From: a bacterium
GTDB taxonomy: Bacteria > SZUA-182 > DTGQ01
NCBI GenBank assembly: GCA_023512255.1
Contig: JAILZY010000020.1
Location: 1 to 52,500 of the forward strand
DNA: 52,500 nucleotides
Direction: 5' to 3'
In this document: positions 41,286 to 51,460 of the stretch, piece after piece
Layout: each line of letters begins with the position of its first letter
Position numbering within the stretch: the stretch's first letter is position 1
Notes under the pieces: generated by a model
Told to the model about the DNA's origin: nothing
The model's input: only the letters and a program-made list of their open reading frames with translations
Database searches by the model: none
Translations under genes and position numbers: made by a program

Positions 41286-42044
41286 CTAATATTTGGCGCT
41301 CTTGGGCGGCAAAGAGTAAAAGCCAGGCTTTCGGGTTAAGATCGAGATTACCCGAAGCCCTCCAAACGGGCCGGTATCGCCATAGACATTTACCTCAGGG
41401 AATTTGGCTCTCACTTTGGGATCTGCTACCCTGGCTGTGGCCAAGGCGATTATGTCGCTGCGGTCTCCGTACTTTAGCGCTCCGGCAGGACAGGTTGATA
41501 CGCAGGCTGGGGCCAGCTCAGGACCAATCAGCCAGCTTGAAGCAGTAGGATTACCCGAAACAGGATCTTTGCGGAGCGTATTCGGATACGAGTATCCTCG
41601 CCTGCTGATGCAAGCATTGCATTTCCAGACTGACTGACCATTTGATTTTGGAACCCCAAACGGGCATCCAGCTATGCAGGCATTACAATTGGCCGCTTGG
41701 CAGATACCCTGGTTAATCTGAACAAAGCCGTCAGTGTCTTGGTAGATAGCCTTATACAGGGTATCACACACCTTCTTGCATCTAGGATTCAGGCAATGCA
41801 TGCAGCCATACTTCAAGAATTGCCAGTTGCCGTAGGCATCAACATCAGCTCCTCTTCGGCCGCTCCAGAAAAACTTGACCAGGGTGAAGGTAATGCTGGA
41901 CAGATCCTTTGGGTTCTGATAACCAGGACCACCGAAAAAGGAGGTGTTTTCTGCCGGAAGATCATTCCAATTCTTGCAAGCCACCTGACAACCACGGCAG
42001 GCAGTACATTTGGTCGTGTCGATTAAAATTGCTTTATCTCCCAT
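41286..42044 (-). CDS. Formate dehydrogenase beta subunit, four [4Fe-4S] clusters
   Basis: This 252-aa ferredoxin-like subunit carries four Cys-rich cluster motifs: CTACRGCQVAC, CMHCLNPRCKKVC, CQAANCNACIAGC with CPFG, and CNACISR with CVSTCPAG. The order is that of FdnH/HybA-type subunits, which wire the catalytic subunit to the next carrier. The C-terminus ends YSLPPKSAKY without the membrane helix found in E. coli FdnH, so it is a soluble periplasmic subunit, presumably exported with the Tat-carrying alpha subunit. AAGGAGG precedes the ATG. It is 14 bases downstream of the alpha gene. Confidence 0.94.
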   Translation of the reverse strand: MGDKAILIDTTKCTACRGCQVACKNWNDLPAENTSFFGGPGYQNPKDLSSITFTLVKFFWSGRRGADVDAYGNWQFLKYGCMHCLNPRCKKVCDTLYKAIYQDTDGFVQINQGICQAANCNACIAGCPFGVPKSNGQSVWKCNACISRRGYSYPNTLRKDPVSGNPTASSWLIGPELAPACVSTCPAGALKYGDRSDIIALATARVADPKVRAKFPEVNVYGDTGPFGGLRVISILTRKPGFYSLPPKSAKY

Positions 42045-42058
42045 CTCAGATCACCTCC

Positions 42059-45000
42059 TTACAGCTTCTCAATCCTACAGAGAAAAGCCTTATATTCAGG
42101 AATTCGGGTATTGGCATCGCCCACATGAGGGGTCAGCCTATTGGCGCTGTGGCCAGTCTTGATGCCTTTATAACCCCAGTGCCACCATATACCGACCTCA
42201 TGTCTCGTCTCACCGAAGATCCTGAAGGTCTTGAACCGGTTAGTTACTAGAGCCCGGGCATTCATATACCCCCTCATGGTCTCAATCCTTACCCAGTCGC
42301 CGTTATTGATCCCTTTGCTCCTGGCTAACTCCATGCTCATTTCTACCACCACATCCGGCATAAGCTCACACAGCCAGGGCAGATGCCGTGTGGCTGCTCC
42401 TGCCTGCCAGTGCTCGCTGACCCGATAGGTAGTGCCGATGATAGGATAATTCCTTGGATCACCAACCTTGTTTGGCTCGTAGATCTTGATGCAGGGATTA
42501 ATTAGTTGACTATGGCCTGCTCCGTAAGGAACGGGATTTTTGCCCCGATGTCCAATCGGCGTATCCAGGGGTTCATAGTGCTCAGGATATGGACCTTCAG
42601 CCATGCCCATACCGTGCAGCCTGGCGTGGCCTTCATTTCTCATAATGAAGGGGCTGCGCTCGCTGTGGCCATCGTATCCGTGCGGGTTAGCCACACCATC
42701 GTGGACATCGCCCACCCAGGCAGATTCATTCCACCAGATGACCGGATGATGCTGATCTGCCGGTGTGTCGCTAACTCCACCCCATCCGCAGGGTAAGAGA
42801 GATGCACCATTGTAGATAATTCTCCGATTGACCGGCCAGGCCCAGGACCACTGAGAATAGATAGGAGCCATACCAGGTGCCTGGGTATTGATCCGCCTCT
42901 TGGAGAGATTAGTGCCAAGACTTGGATACATACCACAATAGATCCAGCAGGCAGATGAGGTCCTTCCATCAGGTTGCAAATCAGCAAACTTAGCCACCGG
43001 TGTCAAATCAGACGCTTTGAGGCCGTTGATTTCAAGATCGAGCAGATCTGCCGAAGGATCATCCGTGCCGTACCAGCCGCTGCCCAGGGTTAGATGGGTC
43101 ATCCCATAGTCATTGGCTCCAGCAGCCTTGCAGGCATCGAAGATTCGGTTGATCATCTTGATCTCATGCTCAGCATCTCCAGGTGGCTCAACTGCCTTGT
43201 ACCTAAACTGGGCCCAGCGGGAGCTGTTAACCACATGCCCATCTTTCTCCATATGAGCGGCCGCGGGCAGCAGGAACACCTCGGTCTGGATAGCGGCCAT
43301 CTGCTCGCTGGTCAGAGGCTCTCCTGTGGTGCTGTAGCGCCAGAAGCTTGCGGTCTCATTCTCCCACAGTTCTGAGATAACCAGCCAGTCAAGCTTTCGC
43401 AAGGCCTCCCGCTCTCTGATTGAGTTTGGCCCACCTACGGCAGGATTGGTTCCAAAGGCAATCAGCCCCTTGATTGTCCCAGCCAGCATATCCTCAAAGA
43501 TCTGAATATGAGAGCAGTGGCCTGGGATCTTGGGTATCCAGTCATAGACGGCCTGAAGTTGTTCTGGTGTAGCTGGATCATTTGAAGTTGGGCTCCCCAG
43601 GGCATTCCACCAGTAGCACTTCATGAGACTGACGATGTACTTTGGAAAATTCTTCCACCAGTTAAGCTCATTCTGATGCGCTGTAAAGGGTGTACATCGC
43701 TTGATATAACTTGCCGGCTGCAAGGGATGCCCAGGCTCGCCAATGAGCGTATCTGTGCGGTCAAAATATGCATCTCCAGGTATAGTGGCATCTGGCTGGG
43801 CAAGGTATCCTGGCAGGATATGGAACAGCAGGCCATGATCTGTTGAGCCCTGAACATTTGATTCACCACGCTGGGCATTGATTCCACCCCCTGACTTTCC
43901 CATATTCCCCAGGAGAATCTGCAGGGTAGAATAGGCCCGAACGTTTTGCACACCCACTGTATGCTGGGTTGTCCCCATAGCATAGAGGATCGTACCTGCC
44001 TTGTCTGATTGTCCGGTAATGGAAAATAGCTCGCAGATATCATCGTAGACCAAAGGGTCTGCTCCGGTGAGGTTTATAACCGTATTTTTATCATAGCGGG
44101 CATAGTGGAGTAGCACATGCTCCCACACGGTCCTCTGATTGGCCACATTCGGCCCAAGATCAGTGGTGTTCAAAAGGCCAACCTCAAGCAGATGCTGCCT
44201 GAATTTGCCAATATAATACTGGCTTGCAGGATCAAGGCTTAAGGTATCCTTGCTGAATCCGCACGAAGTGCCGCAGGAGCAATTTCCCGATGCATCCCAA
44301 AAATCTGTGGCGATATTTACCGCCTTGAAGGCCTTGGGATGGCTGGACACAAAGGTGGCATAATTCCAGGATGATTTATCGTATTTTCCGATCTGGCCAA
44401 GAGTTGGCACAGGCTGGCTGGCATCGGGAATAAAGCCTGAGAATTTCCCATCTCCTGTTTCAGCCGGACCCTTAAAGTTTTCATTGACCAGAAAACCTGC
44501 TGTGCTGTAGTTTAGCACATACGGCTGATCGTACTTTTTGTTTTGAATGACATAGTTGATCATTCCATTGACAAAGGCGATGTCTGTCCCTGAGCGCATC
44601 TTGCAGTACATCTGCCGACCATTCCAGATCGAGGCCTTCGAAGCGCTTCGAGTATAGCGCGGATCAACTACGATCAGCTTGGCTCCATTGCCATCTGGCC
44701 CAGTGTTTCCATATTTATTTTCTAAGGCATAGGTGATGTGCTTGAAGGCCATAGGATGATTTTCTGCCGGATTGGCCCCGATAATCAAAATCACGTCGCT
44801 AGTGCCGATATCAGTCCATGTATTGGTCATGGCCCCTCTGCCGAACGACTCTCCCAGAGCCGATACTGTCGAGGAGTGTCAGAGGCGGGCCTGATGATCA
44901 ATATATACCAGCCCAAGGCCGGTAAAGAATTTGCGCAGCAGGTAGCATTCCTCACTGTCGTGGGCTGCCCCACCTAGACCGGCAATGGCTCTGGTGCGGT

Positions 45001-45508
45001 TTACGGTCATGCCGTTGCTGTCTGTTGTTTCCCAACTACTGGCACGGGTTTGGGCAATTCTTTGGCCTATCAGGGGAAGAGCCTCCTCCCAGCTCATGAT
45101 CGTCCATTTGTCATCTCCAGGGGCACGATACAAGACCCTAGCCAGCCGCTTATCCGCAGGCCAGGAGTCAATCCTTGCCCCGATGGGATAGTAGGTGTCC
45201 AATTCTTCTTGGCTAAGGATCTGGGTAGAAATCTGCCGCGTGGCTACCCCCTTGCTGCAGAGAGCACCCTCATTGACCGGGTGAGTCGGATCTCCCTCAA
45301 CATTGATCACTGTACCACCACTTGCAGTTACAATGATCCCACAGCCGCAGCCGCAGAAGCAGCAGATGGAGGTGGTCTCGGTCCCCTCTTTCAATCCTAT
45401 ATCTGCCAGCGCCTGGGGAATCTTTACCCAGTTGAGCAGAGAGCTAGAAAGCAGGAAAGCCGTTGCTCCTCCAGAAAACTTTAAGAAACTTCTCCTGGTT
45501 ACATCCAT
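42059..45508 (-). CDS. fdnG: Formate dehydrogenase alpha subunit, selenocysteine-containing, Tat-exported
   Basis: The catalytic subunit (1149 aa) oxidises formate to CO2 at a bis-MGD Mo or W centre. It has a Tat signal RRSFLKFSGG and a [4Fe-4S] motif CCFCGCGCG with a later CSKG. The active-site codon is TGA at 44879-44881 in DHQARL-U-H, aligned with the Sec of E. coli FdnG (DHQAR-x-U-H). The frame continues unchanged after it (HSSTVSALGESFGRGAMTN), so the TGA is read as Sec210 and is not a stop. Later motifs include DVILIIGANPAENHP and GTNPAVGGPNS. Expression needs SelA/B/C/D, not seen in this window. AAGGAG lies nine bases before the ATG. Gene order: fdhE, alpha, beta, octahaem cytochrome. 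Confidence 0.96.
44846..44881 (-). promoter_or_regulatory. UGA selenocysteine codon and candidate bacterial SECIS hairpin
   Basis: Directly after the UGA codon, CGAC (44871-44868, read on the minus strand) can pair with GTCG (44849-44846), enclosing GGCTCTGG as a possible apical loop. Distance and size fit a bacterial SECIS element, which recruits SelB. The hairpin is weak by eye and its exact fold is inferred. Confidence 0.65.
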
Positions 45509-45735
45509 TTCTCATTACTCCTTCTTCTCTCCGAGAACCTCACAATAACCTAAACTTACATAACCTCATACCCGCCGTTGCATCTATTTTCACGTATACT
45601 TGCTACTCTTTGGGATTGCTCCAAAAAAGTCATCCCCGCTTTCGATCACCTCCTTGCAGGATACTTATTTTGCGCCACTTATTTCGCGCCCTTCCTCCAA
45701 GCAAACTCAAATCTTGATCTTGGCGCTTTGTCTCT

Positions 45736-46689
45736 TTAGTGCCAATGATCATGTTTTTCAAAATCAGTGGGGAAAGCCTCCCCTTGCTGGCCCCCTGCTG
45801 TCCCCCCAAGGAGAGATAGAGGCAGATACCCTCTTTCATGGGCCAGGAGATCAAAGTACAGGGTGGCTATATCCTCGATAGCCAGATCAATCGTGGCTGG
45901 CGCCTGATTCATTTTCCGCTCATCAACACACTTGATGTAGCGCTTGCAGCTATCACAGACATAAAGCCGGTAGGGACTTGATTCATGATAGTAGAAAAAT
46001 TTGAGATTTTTTTGCTCTTCACTGTTGCAGAACGGGCATTTTACCCGATCAAATTTCCACTCTACCGCGCAAAGCGAGCAGCGCAATAGCCGCATTCCAT
46101 CTTCGGCGCGAATTTTGGCCATAAAGGGTGTGCCGCCGCAAGCAGGACAGTAATTTTTCCACCAGGGATAGTCAGCTAGAAGATCTTTTACCTCTGCGGC
46201 TGCCAGCTCAAAGAGAGGCCGGGCCAGGGTAAGGGCGATAAATTCCAGGGTATTGACTTCAAGCTCAGACCTCTGGCTAACTCTCAAGAGATAATCAGGG
46301 TCAGGGGAGAGGGTTTTGCAGATTAATTCTTCCAGATCGAGCCGATCGGCTCCTTCAGATCGAATCAAAGCCTCCATACGGGCTGAGGCTGAGTGCCCAT
46401 ATTTTTTCAGGATGCTAGAGACTTCCATAAAATGATCTCTAAGAGGCTCGATCCTGATCTTCATCTGATCGAAGCTGATCAGAGGCTCTCCCTGAGAGAG
46501 CATCTCTTGCACCCGGCTATAGGCTGGAGGGGTGTAAATCTTCTCTTCCACCAGGCGATCTTTGGCTTGGTAGTGGGCCTGGAAGATACATTCCAGAAAA
46601 TCAATATGGGTTTTCGGAAGATACTCCAGAGTTCTCAAACGCTCAAAATCTTCATGACACCGCGACGGCAGCTCAAAACCATGATTCAT
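45736..46689 (-). CDS. fdhE: Formate dehydrogenase accessory protein FdhE
   Basis: This 317-aa protein matches FdhE, a cytoplasmic factor needed for maturation or quality control of Tat-exported formate dehydrogenases. The C-terminal half has the paired zinc/rubredoxin-like Cys motifs CPACGG, CSLC, CPFC and CDSC. The N-terminal half is helical (FLECIFQAHYQAK, MRLLRCSLCAVEW at the junction). It precedes the alpha gene by 227 bases on the same strand, as expected of its partner. AAGGG lies six bases before the ATG. The C-terminus ends with a short Gly/Gln-rich tail. Confidence 0.93.
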   Translation of the reverse strand: MNHGFELPSRCHEDFERLRTLEYLPKTHIDFLECIFQAHYQAKDRLVEEKIYTPPAYSRVQEMLSQGEPLISFDQMKIRIEPLRDHFMEVSSILKKYGHSASARMEALIRSEGADRLDLEELICKTLSPDPDYLLRVSQRSELEVNTLEFIALTLARPLFELAAAEVKDLLADYPWWKNYCPACGGTPFMAKIRAEDGMRLLRCSLCAVEWKFDRVKCPFCNSEEQKNLKFFYYHESSPYRLYVCDSCKRYIKCVDERKMNQAPATIDLAIEDIATLYFDLLAHERGYLPLSLLGGTAGGQQGEAFPTDFEKHDHWH

Positions 46690-47418
46690 ATTTTTCCCTT
46701 CTTTCTATAAATTTAAGGCCTTGTCTCTCTTTTTTTGAGTGTTCAAAATCAATACCACCCTTCCTGGCCTGACAACCTCCTGGCATCTTTATGGATCATG
46801 TTGATTTTCTATCCTCTGGGAATTTGAGATGAACTTAAAAAAATCATATAATTTACGTTTTTATACTTATATTTTATGCATATTTTTGAGTTTATTCTCC
46901 CGGTTTGATAGAATCCAATAAAGTCAAATAGATATAACTGCGACTTACCTATCTTTAGGCTAGTCTAATTTTCTGCTGCTGGGGGATAATCAGAAAATTC
47001 TATAAGATGATTTAATTATCTTGAGCCGACTTGACGAAAAGCTGCCTCTTGAGAGACTTATCCTGCTTGGCGACATAACGATAGCATCCCTGTTTATTAC
47101 TTTCCTTAATAAGCATAATTTATACCTTCCTGTCTTCCTGACCCACATTTCTGGCCTTGCACTTTTTGTGATTAGCTTGAAATATCAATGAAATATCCAT
47201 TCAAAAATATTTGACCGCTGGTTGAATATATTCTCTTTAACTTTGAGCGCAAGAAACTTGAGTGCAAGAAACCGTGTTGGTTAATAAGTCTATCAAGTGG
47301 CTGCCCAAGGGGTTTTTTAAGGCTTGTTAGGGGAAAATTGTAGATGGGATAAATTATGGGGCTAAGTTCAGGAGAGATAATCTATAGGAAATGAGGAAGG
47401 GTGAATTAACAAATTGTG
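46690..47418. other. AT-rich upstream region of the formate dehydrogenase block
   Basis: No open frame with a ribosome site or family resemblance is present in this stretch. The promoter of fdhE and the fdh operon should lie in it, but I see no clear sigma-54 (GG-N10-GC) or sigma-70 pair on the minus strand. Small duplications occur (GCAAGAAAC twice near 47250-47272). Confidence 0.5.
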
Positions 47419-47530
47419 AGTTTATCTTTACAATTTATTAAAATTTGTAAGATATACTATACAATTGTGAAGTATACTATACAATATAGAAGCATACCTT
47501 ACACTACGGTAAGTAATCTTTACACACTCT
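47419..47530. promoter_or_regulatory. Array of 20-21 bp direct repeats, possible operator array
   Basis: Four consecutive units start AAG and share a TAC-TATACAAT-like core: 47449-47469, 47470-47489, 47490-47510, 47511-47530. A fifth related unit at 47419-47439 is set so that it forms an inverted repeat with the first (TATCTTTACAAATT-like against AATTTGTAAGATA). A spacing of two DNA helical turns is typical of regulator binding arrays. It lies in the 1.2-kb gap between the 15-haem cytochrome and fdhE. Confidence 0.6.
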
Positions 47531-47683
47531 AACCAGGGTTTTAAATAAAAACAAAATCATCTCTATGTTGAGATTTTTCCAGATAAGTAAAAGATATTGT
47601 TATTCATTACATTTTGTTGCAGGTTGCAACTATATCCACATTCACTGACCGGTGATAAATGGGAAAAAGTCGAATGTTTTCCA

Positions 47684-47763
47684 CCTCCCCCCTCCCGATA
47701 AGAGGGGTGATGGGGGATGTTTTTTACTCACCCCTCATCTGTAGTCTCCCATCAAGGGGGAGG
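47684..47763. repeat. Imperfect inverted repeat near the 15-haem cytochrome 3' end
   Basis: CCTCCCCCCTC at 47684 and GGGGGAGG ending at 47763 form outer arms. A perfect 9-bp inner stem is GAGGGGTGA (47702-47710) with TCACCCCTC (47728-47736). It might act as a transcription end for the cytochrome gene, but has no T tract. From 47765 to 47880 short direct repeats of (A)CGAG(A)GG-CCTCCACC type continue. Confidence 0.55.
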
Positions 47764-47907
47764 AAAGTATGAGAAGTCCTCCACACTATGAGGGTCCTCC
47801 TTTTGCGGCCTCGCCGACGAGGCATAACATACGAGGGCCCTCCACCCTACGAGAGGTCCTCCACCAAGGATGGGAAACATCCGGGAAAAAGTTAAATAGA
47901 ATAAGGC

Positions 47908-50900
47908 TTACTGCCCTACCTCTAACGATACAAGCGCCTGATCCTGCTTTCCGGTATCATCCTGGGTGGTTATCAGCAGTTGGTAGTCTCCAGAAGATAC
48001 CCCTGACTGAATAGTCAGCATAAAGCTGTAAATATGGTCATTAGCCAGCAAATCCCCATGAGTTCCATCATCATACATCATCTGGCATGCATTGTCTGGC
48101 AGGATAGGGCTAAGATCAATGGTAGTTGAAGTCAGGTTATTATCCGTATCAAAAACATAGGCGGTGATCAGAGTGCTTTGGCCAACTGCTATTGACTGCG
48201 GCTGGGCCTTAGCTCCAGAGATTGCCGGAGCGGATGAAACCTTGGGCACAATGCTTGGGTGAGCATAGAAGATCTGATCATGGCAGCCGACACAGCTATG
48301 ATTATAAATAATATTGTTAGGCTTGGCCATATGGCCGCCGACGCTCTCGCTGCGGCTTGCACTTTCACTGCGCCTTGATTTGCGATAGTAGTGGAAATTG
48401 GCGCCATAGTGGGTTGAAATGCTGCTCTTTGACCATGTTCCCTGAAATTCGGCCTGAAGGTTATCAATAATAATCACTGATCCGTCAGCCACAGACTGGA
48501 ATTTCACTGCATCAGCAATAACATAGCTGAGAGCGTCTCGGGGTGGAGTTTTGTTGCTGCTGACCGTATCCTGGATATCTTCTGAGGTCAGCTCGACATA
48601 GCCAGAGGTTCCCTGCTCGAAGGAGAAGGTCCCAAGCTCGTTCCAGACAATTGGGCTCTTGCCAGCATTTTCACGCTGATTCTTATAGATAACGGTTTCG
48701 CCGTCAGCATGGACAATCTTAAACTTAGCATGAGATGAGTTTAAACTAGGATCAATGCCCTTGATATCAGACCAGGTAGCAAAGACCTTATATTGCCCCG
48801 GCGATGGCAAATCAGGAATCCACCTGCAAGAGCCTGCCTCATCTCGAACCAGCCAGCCAAAATCAAAGGAAGGCACAAAACTTTGCGTTCCTGGTGGGCT
48901 GATCAACTCACCATGCCGAATCATGGCCGGCGAGGGTGAGCCGTGGACATTGTGGCAGGTTGTGCAGGTTGCGGCTGCATCACCGATGCCGTCAAAATCA
49001 GAATCGCAATAATTTCTGACGTTCAGCGAAAGATGCCAATAGTGTTCGTTTCGCCAGGTGCCGAAATTTGTACCAAAAGGTGGATTCCGATGCCACTGTC
49101 CCTGTCCCTGGCTATGCCCAAGCAATTCATATTTATTATGACAGCTTAGGCAGAGGGCAAAATCCTGCCACGATTTGGTCGGATCAGGAATAGCAGGTGG
49201 TGTGTTTCTAATTCTCAAAGCAGGCCCACCATCGATCATCCTTAGGCGATATCCTGCTTGGTAGTTATTCAGGGAGGCCTGATAGGTTCGTGGCTCATGG
49301 TCTATATGCTTCGTGGAAGGATCATGGCAGTCAGTGCACAGGACCAGATTATGTTTGCCATGTCCGGTCTTATAATAGCCATAAGGAGTGGCTGCACGCT
49401 CATTGCCGATCACTGCCGGAGCATCTATTCCTGAGCCATCGGCCCGGCTTTCGGCCGGAATCTCATCGTGGCATCCAGCGCACCACTTTTCTTTACCTGC
49501 TCTCAGCCTATTATTTTGATAGACACCGCTTGCCCAGTTATTTTTAGCCCCAATGACTGGATTATCTACCCCGTCATATGTTCCCTCAGGGCTGTGGCAA
49601 GGATCGCAGACTCTGGTTTCAGCCAATGGTTTATTATCGGCAAAGAGCATAACATGGGGATTCTCCTCACTGCCTGCATGGCAATCCCAGCATCCAAGGG
49701 ATGGAGATGGGCCCCGCTCAGCCCCAAGGTGGGTGTGGTGGCTTGGATGGGACTGAACATACTGACTGTGGCAATCCCGGCAGGTGTCGACCGGAGTTCG
49801 ATGGTAGCTGACCTGGTCATTATGGCACATATTGCACATATTATTTTTAGTTACCGAACCAGGCCCAGGGCCATAGAACTGAGTACACCCACCGCTACTT
49901 TGCCTGACATCGAAAAGATTATAGTCCATTTTCCCAGCCGCGTTTAGATAGCGAAAGTTAAACATAGGGGCCTTCTCAGCGCTGCTGCCCGCTGGACTAG
50001 CCAGCTCCCCATGCCTGGTCATGGCTGGTGAGGGCGAGCCGTGAACATTATGACAGGCCGGACAGCTCTGCGGTGAGTCAGCCACTCCATCCCAGTCAGA
50101 ATCCCAATCCTTGGTGTTTCCGCAGTAGCCTCTTCCCTGCAGGTGGCGAAGATGCTCATTTTTAACCTTGCCGTTTTCATCGACATGATCCTCATTGCGA
50201 AAATTCGTAGCCAGAGGATCCTGATGAAAGCTGCCCGAGCCATAGGCATCGCCAAGAAGCTTATATTTATCATGGCAGGAAAAACATAGGGCAAAGTCAT
50301 TGTCGGTCATAGGACTTTCTCCACTATTGCAGCCTACCCGCGGAATCTCCAGGGGCAGAACCATCTGCCCGTCCACCTCTACGCTCTTTAGGCGATAGCC
50401 GCTTTGGTAGTTATTCTGGCTGGCGCAGTAGGTCCTGGCCTGGCCATCAATGTGGACACTGGCCAGATCATGACACCGATCGCAGCCGATCTTGTGGCCG
50501 CTAATGTAATATCCATACTGAATATCCTTTTTGAACTCAAACTCACGTAGGTAATTGACTGGCAGTGGACCTCCACTTACCTTGACCAGTTTGAGATAGC
50601 GAACCGAAATGAATTTATCCAATCTAACCTCATTCCATCCTGCCTCAGATCCTATTTTCCAGGTAGGAGAAGCATATGTCTTAGTTCCAAGGAGGAGCTT
50701 GATAGTGCAGGATGAAGGATCGTCTCCGCCAAAGAGGTTCCAGTGGGTTTCAGTAGTTGAACCTACAAAAAGCCTGATATGGGAAATATCAGTAGACTGA
50801 CCAAGATCAAAGATAATGAATGACCCACTTGTGCCGACTGTCCCTGTATCAAGGTTATGATCCAGCAGATTCACAGCGCCCTGAATATTAGAGGAAACAA

Positions 50901-51369
50901 CGAGAGCAGGGCTCTGCCAGCCTCCAGACAGGGATTTTCCGGCAATGTTTGGCGCGGGCGTGTTATTAATTATGCAACTTCCGTCATCATGGCAGCCAAC
51001 ACACCACTTCTCTTTGCCCGGCTTTAAATGATCCCCCACATATACCCCTCCACTCTTCCAGTTGGCTTTGGCTCCGATGAGCGGATCATTCACTCCGTCA
51101 AATTGCCCCTGTGGGCTGTGGCATTGGTCACATAAGGTGGTTGTGGCCAGAGGCTTACCATCCTTGAAATACCCAGGGTAGGGATTGTCGTGGCAATAAT
51201 CACAGGAAAGATGAGGTCCCTTAGGGCTATTTTGATGTGTTTGGGCTGGGCCAGACTCCTGGCCCCCTGCTTTTTCCCCCCCTGTAATCAATAAGAAACA
51301 AAGCATGCCGAGAACCGCTATTGTTCCTAATCCTTGATAACACCACTTCTTGAACCTTTGCTCACCCAT
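47908..51369 (-). CDS. Large modular cytochrome c with 15 haem sites, discoidin-like and golvesin-like domains
   Basis: This 1153-aa protein has a signal peptide (hydrophobic residues 14-30). I count fifteen CxxCH sites: CDYCH, CDQCH, CVGCH, CDRCH, CFSCH, CPACH, CNMCH, CRDCH, CWDCH, CDPCH, CAGCH, CTDCH, CLSCH, CTTCH and CVGCH. Two modules are homologous (CD-CHSP-G-DGV-P-IGAK-NW and GKEKWC-GCHD in both). The first holds an inserted discoidin/F5-8C-like domain at about residues 150-285 (VNLLDHNLDTG...IIFDLGQSTDISHIRLF...VRYLKLVKVSG). After haem 14 comes a golvesin-like region (WIPDLPSPGQYKVFATWSD, IADAVKF, IIIDNLQAEFQGTW). The C-terminus is a beta-sandwich (MMYDDGTHGDLLANDHIYSF). It is probably extracellular or outer-membrane attached and binds a solid or glycan surface. 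AAGGAG precedes the ATG. Confidence 0.92.
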   Translation of the reverse strand: MGEQRFKKWCYQGLGTIAVLGMLCFLLITGGEKAGGQESGPAQTHQNSPKGPHLSCDYCHDNPYPGYFKDGKPLATTTLCDQCHSPQGQFDGVNDPLIGAKANWKSGGVYVGDHLKPGKEKWCVGCHDDGSCIINNTPAPNIAGKSLSGGWQSPALVVSSNIQGAVNLLDHNLDTGTVGTSGSFIIFDLGQSTDISHIRLFVGSTTETHWNLFGGDDPSSCTIKLLLGTKTYASPTWKIGSEAGWNEVRLDKFISVRYLKLVKVSGGPLPVNYLREFEFKKDIQYGYYISGHKIGCDRCHDLASVHIDGQARTYCASQNNYQSGYRLKSVEVDGQMVLPLEIPRVGCNSGESPMTDNDFALCFSCHDKYKLLGDAYGSGSFHQDPLATNFRNEDHVDENGKVKNEHLRHLQGRGYCGNTKDWDSDWDGVADSPQSCPACHNVHGSPSPAMTRHGELASPAGSSAEKAPMFNFRYLNAAGKMDYNLFDVRQSSGGCTQFYGPGPGSVTKNNMCNMCHNDQVSYHRTPVDTCRDCHSQYVQSHPSHHTHLGAERGPSPSLGCWDCHAGSEENPHVMLFADNKPLAETRVCDPCHSPEGTYDGVDNPVIGAKNNWASGVYQNNRLRAGKEKWCAGCHDEIPAESRADGSGIDAPAVIGNERAATPYGYYKTGHGKHNLVLCTDCHDPSTKHIDHEPRTYQASLNNYQAGYRLRMIDGGPALRIRNTPPAIPDPTKSWQDFALCLSCHNKYELLGHSQGQGQWHRNPPFGTNFGTWRNEHYWHLSLNVRNYCDSDFDGIGDAAATCTTCHNVHGSPSPAMIRHGELISPPGTQSFVPSFDFGWLVRDEAGSCRWIPDLPSPGQYKVFATWSDIKGIDPSLNSSHAKFKIVHADGETVIYKNQRENAGKSPIVWNELGTFSFEQGTSGYVELTSEDIQDTVSSNKTPPRDALSYVIADAVKFQSVADGSVIIIDNLQAEFQGTWSKSSISTHYGANFHYYRKSRRSESASRSESVGGHMAKPNNIIYNHSCVGCHDQIFYAHPSIVPKVSSAPAISGAKAQPQSIAVGQSTLITAYVFDTDNNLTSTTIDLSPILPDNACQMMYDDGTHGDLLANDHIYSFMLTIQSGVSSGDYQLLITTQDDTGKQDQALVSLEVGQ

Positions 51370-51460
51370 CGACCGTATTCTCCTTAACCTGGATATTTCA
51401 TCTATATTTCATTAATTATTAATTTATAGATTTTATTTATATTTCATTAAATTAATGATA

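Noticed and set aside
44879-44881. Stop codon splitting the formate dehydrogenase alpha gene into two genes or a pseudogene
   Set aside because: The TGA falls exactly at the family's selenocysteine site (QARL-U-H) and the frame continues with conserved sequence.
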